From positions 1 to 5,253 of the forward strand of contig JAJXXD010000151.1 of NCBI GenBank assembly GCA_021781285.1: a stretch of DNA of 5,253 bases, given 5' to 3'. The notes under the pieces were generated by a model, which saw only the letters and a list, made by a program, of their open reading frames with translations, did no database searches and was not told where the DNA came from. The position numbers were made by a program, and so were the translations under genes. This stretch comes from a bacterium (lineage in GTDB: Bacteria; SZUA-79; Acidulodesulfobacterales; Acidulodesulfobacteraceae). Below, piece by piece: positions 1-5,252 of the stretch; positions within the stretch are counted from its first letter, which is position 1; each line of letters starts with the position of its first letter.

Positions 1-2
1 TT

Positions 3-551
3 TTCATAACGGGACCGTCCGGCGCGGGCAAAACGACCACTCTTAAAATGCTTATAGCCATAGAAAAACCTACCCACGGAGCCGTAAAATTTTTAGGAAA
101 AGAACTTCAGGATTTAAAACCGCGGGATATACCTTTTTTAAGAAGAAAGATAGGTTTTGTGTTTCAGGATTTCAAACTTCTTCCCAACAGAACGGTGTTT
201 CAAAACGTCGCTCTCGGACTTGAGGTGTCGGGAATTTTCGGCGATATAATAATAAAGAATGTTTCGGAAATATTAAAAGCCGTGGAGCTTTATACAAAAA
301 AAGACGAGTTTCCTTTAAGTTTATCGGGCGGCGAACAGCAAAGAGTCGCCATCGCGAGGGCGCTTGTTCAGAATCCTCAGGTTCTGCTCGCCGACGAGCC
401 GACCGGAAACTTAGACGAAGAAACTTCAAGAATCATAATAGATATAATAAAATCTTTCAATAACAAAGGCACTACCGTAATGCTGGCTACGCACGATAAA
501 AATCTTATAAACATGGGAAGGGCACGGGTAATTGATATCACAAAGAGTTAA
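3..551 (+). CDS. ftsE: Cell-division ABC transporter ATPase FtsE (5' end outside the window)
   Basis: FtsE is the cytoplasmic ATPase of the FtsEX complex, which sits at the septum and transmits ATP hydrolysis through FtsX to activate peptidoglycan hydrolases. The reading frame is open from base 3, and 182 residues are visible; about 35 N-terminal residues are probably missing, since family members have about 220. ABC motifs appear in order: Walker A GPSGAGKTT (bases 12-38), the Q-loop glutamine in VFQDF (about 165), the signature LSGGEQQ (321-341), Walker B VLLADEP (381-401), the D-loop GNLD, and the H-loop ATHD (486-497). All catalytic elements are intact. The motifs alone would also fit LolD- or MacB-type ATPases, but the overlapping downstream ftsX settles the assignment. 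The ATG at 48 lies after Walker A and cannot be the true start. The stop TAA (549-551) lies inside ftsX, so the two proteins are probably translationally coupled. Confidence 0.93.
   Translation, partial: FITGPSGAGKTTTLKMLIAIEKPTHGAVKFLGKELQDLKPRDIPFLRRKIGFVFQDFKLLPNRTVFQNVALGLEVSGIFGDIIIKNVSEILKAVELYTKKDEFPLSLSGGEQQRVAIARALVQNPQVLLADEPTGNLDEETSRIIIDIIKSFNNKGTTVMLATHDKNLINMGRARVIDITKS
515..522 (+). promoter_or_regulatory. Likely ribosome binding site for the TTG start of ftsX
   Basis: GGGAAGGG lies inside the 3' end of ftsE and ends nine bases before the TTG at 532, a suitable spacing for a Shine-Dalgarno site. A TAA at 529-531 closes the ftsX frame directly upstream, so no earlier start is possible. 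This purine run supports TTG as the start, although it also encodes FtsE residues and could be coincidental. Confidence 0.5.
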
Positions 552-1422
552 TTATTTCATAAACTATTTTAAAATTGCGGCCGGAAATATTAAATCCAAT
601 ATTTCCGGCAACGTCTTCGCTTTTCTGATAATGTCTTTTTCCTTCTTTATAATGCTCTTTTTCCTTCTCTGCTACATAAATATTTATAATTATATGAATA
701 CCTTTCAAAAAAGCAACGTAATGATAGTTTTTTTAAAAAATAACGCAAAAAAAAGTACCGTCGTTCATTTCATCGGCACGCTGAACGGCGTTAAAAGCTC
801 CGTATATTACAGCGATAAATCTTCCATGAAATTTTTGGAGAAAAGAGTAAAACATCTTAAATCTATTTTAAAAAATACGAATCCCGGTAATTTGCCGGCA
901 TTTATAAAGATTAATTTTAAAAAAAGCGCCGTAAGCGGTATTTTTTTAAGCGATATTTATTTGCGGTTAAAATCGGTTAAAGGGGTTAAGCTGGTTTACT
1001 ACAATAAAATGCTTCAGAATAAAATCGTCCAGTTTATGTTTTTTACTAAGGTTATAGGGCTTATTCTTTTTCTATTTTTATTTATATTATCTATTTTTAT
1101 ATCTTACAGCGCCATAAAACTCGTTATACTTAGAAAACAGAACGAAATTGAAATATTAAGGCTTATAGGGGCTACGAATAATTACATCAGGATACCGATG
1201 TTCATAGAAGGAGAAATAGGAACCATTTTATCTTTTTTCGTTTCTATCTCTTTTCTTTTCGCAATCTATAAGATATTTATATTTTACAGGTTCAATAGTT
1301 TTCTGGAATTTTTCCACATAAAAATAATTTTTTTAAATCCGCAGCAAATAGCCCTTGTATTTTTAATAGCGGTAATATCCGGCATCGCGGGGACGTATCT
1401 ATCGTCTAAAAAATTCTTCTGA
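532..1422 (+). CDS. ftsX: Cell-division membrane protein FtsX
   Basis: FtsX is the integral membrane partner of FtsE; its large outer loop contacts peptidoglycan hydrolases or their activators at the division site. The 296-residue length is normal for the family. Predicted layout: a cytoplasmic N-terminus with basic residues, membrane segment 1 (about residues 28-50), an extracytoplasmic domain (about 51-168), segment 2 (169-197), a cytoplasmic loop, segment 3 (229-252) and segment 4 (272-292). The loop at 205-227 carries the family hallmark EIEILRLIGATNNYIR, followed by FIEGEIG. The outer domain contains VMIVFLKNN and the NPGNLPAFIKINF stretch, which matches the family's NPLPASF-like motif. 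The start is TTG at 532, overlapping ftsE by 20 bases, directly after an in-frame stop and behind a GGGAAGGG site. No EnvC-like M23 peptidase gene follows; the next gene converges from the other strand. A strong inverted repeat lies in codons 17-26. Confidence 0.93.
   Translation: MISQRVNYFINYFKIAAGNIKSNISGNVFAFLIMSFSFFIMLFFLLCYINIYNYMNTFQKSNVMIVFLKNNAKKSTVVHFIGTLNGVKSSVYYSDKSSMKFLEKRVKHLKSILKNTNPGNLPAFIKINFKKSAVSGIFLSDIYLRLKSVKGVKLVYYNKMLQNKIVQFMFFTKVIGLILFLFLFILSIFISYSAIKLVILRKQNEIEILRLIGATNNYIRIPMFIEGEIGTILSFFVSISFLFAIYKIFIFYRFNSFLEFFHIKIIFLNPQQIALVFLIAVISGIAGTYLSSKKFF
580..609. repeat. Perfect 12-bp inverted repeat inside the start of ftsX
   Basis: GCCGGAAATATT (580-591) and AATATTTCCGGC (598-609) are exact reverse complements separated by a six-base loop, AAATCC. 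The hairpin begins 28 bases after the ftsE stop and occupies ftsX codons 17-26. No run of T follows, so it does not look like an intrinsic terminator. It could slow ribosomes or RNA polymerase, stabilise mRNA, or be an insertion relic; no function can be proved from sequence alone. Confidence 0.75.
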
Positions 1423-1472
1423 AACCAAAAATTTCATTTTGGGTTAAAACTGCCGATAGAAATTTTTAACAC

Positions 1473-1509
1473 CGATATTTCCGTCCAATAAACGTGGACG
1501 GAAATATCG
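1473..1509. terminator. Perfect 15-bp hairpin between convergent ftsX and cobQ, possible bidirectional terminator
   Basis: CGATATTTCCGTCCA (1473-1487) pairs exactly with TGGACGGAAATATCG (1495-1509) around a seven-base loop, ATAAACG. It lies 50 bases after the ftsX stop and about 107 bases beyond the cobQ stop on the other strand. The location fits a shared terminator for converging transcripts. Neither strand has a proper T-run after the stem: the + strand continues CTTTCGCGCG and the - strand GTGTTAAAAA. It may therefore be a Rho-assisted or mRNA 3'-end-stabilising hairpin, or part of the neighbouring repeat cluster. Confidence 0.45.
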
Positions 1510-1525
1510 CTTTCGCGCGAATGAC
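1510..1525 (-). repeat. Inverted partial copy of the 1558 palindromic repeat
   Basis: Read on the - strand this is GTCATTCGCGCGAAAG, which matches GTCATTCCCGTGAAAG at 1558-1573 at 14 of 16 positions. The two copies face each other across 32 bases and could pair as a long imperfect stem. The copy abuts the 15-bp hairpin directly. An inverted pair of related units is typical of REP-like intergenic elements. Confidence 0.5.
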
Positions 1526-1526
1526 T

Positions 1527-1602
1527 TTGCAGGTTTTTAGGTTTTCACACCACGGGTGTCATTCCCGTGAAAGCGGGAATCAATAGAGATTTCTACCTGC
1601 AA
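1527..1602. repeat. Outer 8-bp inverted repeat framing the intergenic palindrome
   Basis: TTGCAGGT (1527-1534) and ACCTGCAA (1595-1602) are exact reverse complements flanking the interspersed palindrome at 1558-1581. Inside them, ACACC (1547-1551) can pair with GGTGT (1555-1559), and CACGGG (1551-1556) can pair with CCCGTG (1564-1569). The second pairing competes with the main palindrome. The outer arms could be the ends of a small non-autonomous element, but no target duplication is evident and eight bases can match by chance. Confidence 0.3.
1558..1581 (+). repeat. Interspersed palindromic repeat of the GTCATTCCCG...CGGGAATC type
   Basis: GTC is followed by ATTCCCG (1561-1567), TGAAAG, then CGGGAAT (1574-1580) and C. 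The arms are exact reverse complements and close on a GAAA-type loop if one T-G wobble is allowed. The form ATTCCC-N8-GGGAAT is a widely dispersed intergenic repeat type in many bacterial genomes, recalled here from general knowledge and not searched. It lies in the convergent gap between ftsX and cobQ, where such elements usually sit. Confidence 0.7.
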
Positions 1603-1615
1603 TTTTGGGTTTGAG

Positions 1616-3226
1616 CTAAATATCGGCGATCGATTCCAAGAGTTCGATATTTATATGCCTTTCTATATTTTCCGATAAAAGGTTAAAGCTGTCGTTTTTA
1701 ACCGTTTCATAAGAACGGCTTCCGGCTTCCCTGCCGCCGTAACGGTATTTTTTTCCTTTACTTTCAATGTTTTTATTTATCAATTCTATTATGAAATCTT
1801 TAAATATTTCGTTGCCGAATAATCCATGAACGTATGTTCCTATTTTTCTATTATCCTTAGATAAAATGCCTGCTTCCGGCGAAAAACCGCCGCTCCCGTT
1901 TTCTGCCTGCTCGAATATGTCCGCGGCAATATCGCCGCCGGAATAATTCTTCGAAAAAAACGTCCTGCCGTTATGAATTTCGTATCCGCTCAGAAAAGAC
2001 CCGCGCGCATTATCGTTAAGTTTAAATTTGTATTTTTGGTTAACCAATATCTTTTCTTCCGATAATTCCGTTTCCGTCTTGAAAAAACCGAAGCCCGATA
2101 TGCCGCCTGCGAAAACGGAACCGGCGGAGGATTCCAAATTATATGGATCCGTTATCCGCTCTCCCATCATCTGAAACCCGCCGCATATCCCCATAATAAT
2201 ACCTTTCCCGTTCTTCTCGAAACTCTTTATATAGTCAAACAATCCGGATTTTTTAACGGCGGCTAAATCGGCGGCGGTAGATTTAGATCCGGGGATTATT
2301 ATCATATCGAATTCATCTATTTTGAAAGGGATGCCGTCGAAAAATCTAACCGCTAATCTCTCGTCGAAAAAAAGAGGGTCGAATTCGTTAAAATTTGAAA
2401 TATGGTCTAAACGGACTATTCCGATATTCAGCCTGCCGTTTCTGCCGTTATCAAGGGCGTTTGCCTCTCCTCCGCCGTAAACGTCAGACTTCTTAAAATT
2501 CAGGCTGTCTTCCGCCTCGATATGCAGGTTTTTAATATGCGGAATAACCCCGAGACACGGTATTTTAAGTTTCTTTTCCATCTGTTTTATTCCGGGTTCC
2601 AGTATAGACGCATCTCCCCTGAATTTGTTTATAATAAAACCTTTTATCAACCTCCTCCACTTTGGGGGAAGCAGTTTGACCGTCCCGTAAAGTGAAGCAA
2701 AAACCCCGCCTCTTTCTATATCGGCGGCAAGAATTACCGGAATATCGTAAATTTCGGCAAAACCCATATTTGCAATATCGTATTTAAACAGGTTTATTTC
2801 CGCCGGACTTCCAGCCCCTTCTATGATTATCAGGTCGTTTAATCCTGTTAAAAATTCAAAAGAATCGGCCGCTTTCTTAAGAAAAAAATCTTTCCTGCGG
2901 TTATAATCCCCGAAATTCATATTGCCGAAATGTTTTCCTTCGACTATCAGATGCATTTCCGTATCGGACGAAGGTTTTATCAAGATAGGATTCATCTGTC
3001 TTAACGGTTTTTTAAAAGCCGCTTCGGATTGGACGGCCTGCGACACGGCAATTTCAAAACCGTCTTCGGTAACGAAACTGTTAAGCGACATATTTTGAGG
3101 CTTAAAAGGCGAGCAGTCGATGCCTCTGCCGGAAAAATACCTGAGAAATCCCGCCGTCAAGGCGCTTTTCCCCGCAGAACTCGACGTCCCTTGAATCATA
3201 ACGAATTTTGTTTTACCGATTACCAT
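1616..3226 (-). CDS. cobQ: Cobyric acid synthase (glutamine-hydrolysing), CobQ/CbiP
   Basis: This cytoplasmic enzyme of cobalamin synthesis amidates the b, d, e and g side chains of adenosylcobyrinic acid a,c-diamide, using four glutamine and four ATP, to give adenosylcobyric acid. The N-terminal ATPase-like domain (residues 1 to about 240) has the P-loop-like GTSSSAGKS (13-21), PQNMSLNSFVTEDG (43-56), MNPILIKPSSDT (78-89) and DLIIIEGAGSPAEINL (131-146). The C-terminal class I amidotransferase domain (about 266-536) has VRLDHISNFNEFD, IIPGSKSTAADL, the nucleophile Cys348 in GICGGFQMMG, GYEIHNGRT (414-422) and the catalytic His467 in GTYVHGLF. At 536 residues it is longer than the usual 490-510. 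The surplus lies in a Gly/Asn-rich linker (about 247-264) and a basic stretch near 489-503. ATG at 3226 gives the expected N-terminus; the ATG of Met10 would sit only three residues before the P-loop. Neither start has a clear ribosome binding site. No B12 riboswitch or other cob gene is adjacent. Confidence 0.95.
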   Translation of the reverse strand: MVIGKTKFVMIQGTSSSAGKSALTAGFLRYFSGRGIDCSPFKPQNMSLNSFVTEDGFEIAVSQAVQSEAAFKKPLRQMNPILIKPSSDTEMHLIVEGKHFGNMNFGDYNRRKDFFLKKAADSFEFLTGLNDLIIIEGAGSPAEINLFKYDIANMGFAEIYDIPVILAADIERGGVFASLYGTVKLLPPKWRRLIKGFIINKFRGDASILEPGIKQMEKKLKIPCLGVIPHIKNLHIEAEDSLNFKKSDVYGGGEANALDNGRNGRLNIGIVRLDHISNFNEFDPLFFDERLAVRFFDGIPFKIDEFDMIIIPGSKSTAADLAAVKKSGLFDYIKSFEKNGKGIIMGICGGFQMMGERITDPYNLESSAGSVFAGGISGFGFFKTETELSEEKILVNQKYKFKLNDNARGSFLSGYEIHNGRTFFSKNYSGGDIAADIFEQAENGSGGFSPEAGILSKDNRKIGTYVHGLFGNEIFKDFIIELINKNIESKGKKYRYGGREAGSRSYETVKNDSFNLLSENIERHINIELLESIADI

Positions 3227-3260
3227 ACAATAGCCATTAGAAAATATTTAATAAATTTCA

Positions 3261-3292
3261 CGTCATTGCGAGCGCATGAGATTGCTTCGTCG
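3261..3292. repeat. Degenerate interspersed repeat of the CGTCATTGCGAG type
   Basis: The segment starts CGTCATTGCGAGCGC and continues ATGAGATTGCTTCGTCG. Both parts match, from memory, the two ends of a dispersed palindromic intergenic element found in many bacterial genomes, usually written CGTCATTGCGAG...GACGAAGCAATCTC. Here the second part is in inverted orientation and the middle seems lost, so this is probably a decayed or rearranged copy. It lies in the 115-base gap between the HD-GYP gene and cobQ, 34 bases upstream of the cobQ start. Confidence 0.55.
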
Positions 3293-3300
3293 TATCCTAT

Positions 3301-3340
3301 AACGGTTTCTACTTTAACGTTTTCTACCGACGGTTTCTTG
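3301..3340. repeat. Three short tandem near-repeats upstream of cobQ
   Basis: AACGGTTTCTAC (3301-3312), AACGTTTTCTAC (3316-3327) and GACGGTTTCTTG (3329-3340) follow one another with start-to-start spacings of 15 and 13 bases. The first two differ at one position. They fill the space right after the HD-GYP stop and 75-115 bases upstream of cobQ on its own strand. They might be binding sites for a regulator of cobQ, or decayed coding or repeat sequence; the spacing is not a whole number of helical turns. Confidence 0.35.
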
Positions 3341-3341
3341 C

Positions 3342-5120
3342 TTACGTAGATTTATCTAATTTTACCGCTTTCAAAAACGCTTCTATGACTTTCGGGTCGA
3401 ACTGGGTTCCGGAATTTTTCTTAATCTCTTCTAAGGCGGCATCTATGGGGAGAGCTTTTCTATACGGCCTATCGGTAGTCATGGCATCGAAAGTATCTAC
3501 CACGGCGATTATCCTTGAAGCAATCGGTATATCTTCTCCGGAAAGTCCTGCGGGATAGCCTTTCCCGTCGTATCTTTCCTGATGGTGGAGTACGTCGTTT
3601 GCTATGTGGCTTAAAAATTTTATTTTTTTCAGCATATTATAGCCTATTTCCGGATGTTTTTTTATCTCTTCGTATTCTTCTTCGGTAAGTTTTCCTTCTT
3701 TATTTAATATAGAATCTTTTATGCCTATTTTTCCGACGTCGTGCATTGCCGCCGCATATCTGATATTTTTTATTTCATTGGCGCTTAACCCGAGTTCTTT
3801 TGCTACAGCGACCCCGTAATCTATCAGTCTGTCGCCGTGGGTTCTCGTATATGTGTCTCTGGCTTCTATCGCCTCGGATATGGAGCTTATGGTTTCAAAG
3901 TGCTCCTCTTCGATATAATTCAGCGTCTGCGCGTTATATGCCGCAACCGAAATTATGTTTGAAATATTGGATATAAAATCGACGGTTTCAACCGAATATT
4001 CTATCTTTTTTGTACCGAAAAGAAAAATTAAACCCAAAAAATCCTTGTCCGTTTTGACCGGTATTCCGATAAACGTTTGTTTCGAAATATCCTTAAAAAA
4101 GCAGTCGCAGGCATTATCATTATGGCCGGCATTGCTTCCCTCGTAATAATTAATAGTAGGATAATCGGAACTTAATGTTTTTAAACATTTACAGTCCTCT
4201 AATTTCATAAGCTCGTGCCCGTAAAACGAGCCGTCCATATTATAGTCTTTAAATAATTTCAGGGTCATATTTTTAAGAAACGGGCAATTTGTGCATTTTT
4301 GCAATATTTTAGGCTCCGGCGGACATTTTACGAACGGGCACTCGAATTCTGTTATGTTATAACAGTTTAAATTGCCGCCGAATATAGAACACCCCGTCAT
4401 ATTGCAGTTAAAGAATTCATAGCAGAATTTATTTTCTTCTTTATCTTTATCTTTAAGATACACTAATGCCGCATTGGTTTTGGTAAAATTCATCAATCTT
4501 TTTATCGAATAGTCTATGATGCTGGAAAGGTCCAACGAAGACGAAACAAGTTTTGAAACTTCGAGAAGATTTGCGATTTTTTGGCTTTCTTCTTTCTGCC
4601 TTAAGTACAGGAGGTTGGCATTTTCATATAAAGTAAGGCTGTATATAAAAATACCTCCCATCATGGATATGAATTTTGCGATTTTAATTTCTTCTTCAGA
4701 AAAATCGTGAGTGTCTTTTCTGTAAATATTTAATGCCCCCAAAATAAGAGAGCCGGCATAAATAGGAACGATGAGCATAGACGACATGCCGGTAAACTGT
4801 CTTTCCAGCTCGTAGTATATATCTGACAGGTCGGCCTTAAGATTGCCGCTGACCAACGGTTCTCCGTTTTCTATCACCGAGCCTATTAAACCTTCTCCGA
4901 GCAGTATCTCTAAATCTTTTTTTATGAATTTGCCGCCCTGATAATATTTAACGCAATTTATCTTTTCGGTATCCTCGTTAAGCATAAATATGGTTATAAT
5001 ATCGCTTTTTATAAAAGTTGCGGCGGTAACGGAAATTTTTTCGTAAATTTCGTCTCTTGTATTTTTAGAGATAAGGTCTTTAGATAAAAAATATGCTATA
5101 TCGGGGTACTCTGTCGCCAT
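3342..5120 (-). CDS. Two-GAF HD-GYP cyclic-di-GMP phosphodiesterase with a cysteine-rich insert
   Basis: HD-GYP proteins hydrolyse the second messenger c-di-GMP; the sensory domains ahead of the HD-GYP domain set its activity. This 592-residue protein has no signal peptide or convincing membrane segment, so it is probably cytoplasmic. GAF domain 1 spans about residues 20-165, with LLGEGLIGSVIENGEPLVSG and LIVPIYAGSLILGALNIYR. A short helical linker (about 165-190) leads to GAF domain 2, which begins near 185, is interrupted, and resumes at TFIGIPVKTDKDFLGLIFLF (349-368). The interruption (233-340) carries 12 cysteines. The HD-GYP domain covers about 405-590: His428 in THGDR, the HD pair His460-Asp461 in MHDVGKIGI, His489, His512-His513 in LHHQERYDGKGYP with GYP at 521-523, and Asp542 in VVDTFDAMTTDRPYR. 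All catalytic positions look intact, so activity is expected. ATG at 5120 is 24 bases after the probable accA stop; its leader is AT-rich without a ribosome binding site, and no nearby alternative start exists. Confidence 0.92.
   Translation of the reverse strand: MATEYPDIAYFLSKDLISKNTRDEIYEKISVTAATFIKSDIITIFMLNEDTEKINCVKYYQGGKFIKKDLEILLGEGLIGSVIENGEPLVSGNLKADLSDIYYELERQFTGMSSMLIVPIYAGSLILGALNIYRKDTHDFSEEEIKIAKFISMMGGIFIYSLTLYENANLLYLRQKEESQKIANLLEVSKLVSSSLDLSSIIDYSIKRLMNFTKTNAALVYLKDKDKEENKFCYEFFNCNMTGCSIFGGNLNCYNITEFECPFVKCPPEPKILQKCTNCPFLKNMTLKLFKDYNMDGSFYGHELMKLEDCKCLKTLSSDYPTINYYEGSNAGHNDNACDCFFKDISKQTFIGIPVKTDKDFLGLIFLFGTKKIEYSVETVDFISNISNIISVAAYNAQTLNYIEEEHFETISSISEAIEARDTYTRTHGDRLIDYGVAVAKELGLSANEIKNIRYAAAMHDVGKIGIKDSILNKEGKLTEEEYEEIKKHPEIGYNMLKKIKFLSHIANDVLHHQERYDGKGYPAGLSGEDIPIASRIIAVVDTFDAMTTDRPYRKALPIDAALEEIKKNSGTQFDPKVIEAFLKAVKLDKST
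4101..4424 (-). other. Cysteine-rich insert within GAF domain 2 of the HD-GYP protein
   Basis: Residues 233-340 contain cysteines at 233, 239, 244, 253, 261, 266, 276, 279, 310, 312, 338 and 340; the rest of the protein has only Cys56. The first eight follow the order C-Y-E-F-x2-C-x4-C-x8-C-Y-x7-C-x4-C-x9-C-x2-C-P. This resembles, from memory, a module starting CWExxxC and ending in CxxC, found in signalling proteins of anaerobic bacteria. CxC pairs close the segment. An iron-sulfur, zinc or thiol-disulfide role is inferred; no ligand can be named from sequence. Confidence 0.7.
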
Positions 5121-5133
5121 ATTAAAGAGATAA

Positions 5134-5149
5134 ATTAATTTAAATTAAT
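5134..5149. repeat. 16-bp AT-only perfect palindrome upstream of the HD-GYP gene
   Basis: ATTAATTTAAATTAAT is its own reverse complement. It covers the stop codon of the upstream gene (5145-5147) and ends 13 bases before the HD-GYP start codon. It could be an operator half-site pair or a weak RNA fold that exposes or hides the start. In a region made almost only of A and T, such a palindrome may also arise by chance. Confidence 0.35.
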
Positions 5150-5252
5150 AATTTTCAAATTTTTTTATTCTTTCGTTTCTTAAATCCTTTCCGGTATATT
5201 CTTTAAGTTTTTTGATATTTTCCAAAATAGCTTTTTTCAGGTTTTCGGACGC
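5145..5252 (-). CDS. accA: Probable acetyl-CoA carboxylase carboxyltransferase subunit alpha, C-terminal 35 residues
   Basis: Reading leftwards from base 5252 gives 35 open codons ending in TAA at 5147-5145. The peptide begins ASENLKKAILENIKKLKEY and ends LRNERIKKFENY. Its pattern, a charged helix with NLKxAxLxNxxxL followed by a DLxxxR...KF tail, fits the C-terminus of AccA, where a NLKxALL...LxxLSxEELxxxRYxKFRxMG pattern is usual. AccA with AccD transfers carboxyl from biotin to acetyl-CoA, the first committed step of fatty acid synthesis. Only the last tenth of the gene is visible and the catalytic part lies outside, so another charged helical C-terminus cannot be ruled out. The stop lies 24 bases before the HD-GYP start on the same strand, which suggests co-transcription. 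Confidence 0.6.
   Translation of the reverse strand, partial: ASENLKKAILENIKKLKEYTGKDLRNERIKKFENY

Noticed and set aside
172..429. Open frame of 85 codons on the - strand inside ftsE
   Set aside because: It lies opposite the ABC signature and Walker B codons, has an arginine-rich, low-plausibility translation and is a shadow of ftsE.
1423..1445. Weak hairpin AACCAAAA / TTTTGGGTT right after the ftsX stop
   Set aside because: The stem is mostly A-T with a bulge, and the bases after it are not a T-run, so it is not a convincing terminator.
3220..3261. Thirteen-codon GTG frame on the - strand whose stop overlaps the cobQ ATG (ATGGTAA)
   Set aside because: The overlap looks like a coupling leader, but there is no ribosome binding site and the start lies in a dispersed repeat, so chance is more likely.
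3227..3341. Possible cobalamin riboswitch ahead of cobQ
   Set aside because: The gap is short, is taken up by repeats, and shows no B12-box-like GCCACTG sequence or matching fold.
3029..3349. Open frame of 106 codons on the + strand across the cobQ start and the HD-GYP stop
   Set aside because: Most of it is antisense to the conserved N-terminus of cobQ, and it continues through the interspersed repeat; no domain or start signal supports it.
3955..4146. Open frame of 63 codons on the + strand within the HD-GYP gene
   Set aside because: It is antisense to the GAF 2 coding sequence, with no recognisable motif or ribosome binding site.
4349..4365. CTGTTAT-GTT-ATAACAG inverted repeat in the HD-GYP gene
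   Set aside because: A 7-bp AT-rich stem inside conserved cysteine-module codons is expected by chance in a window of this size.
4516..4710. Open frame of 64 codons on the + strand within the HD-GYP gene
   Set aside because: It is antisense to the GAF 1 and linker codons and has no independent support.
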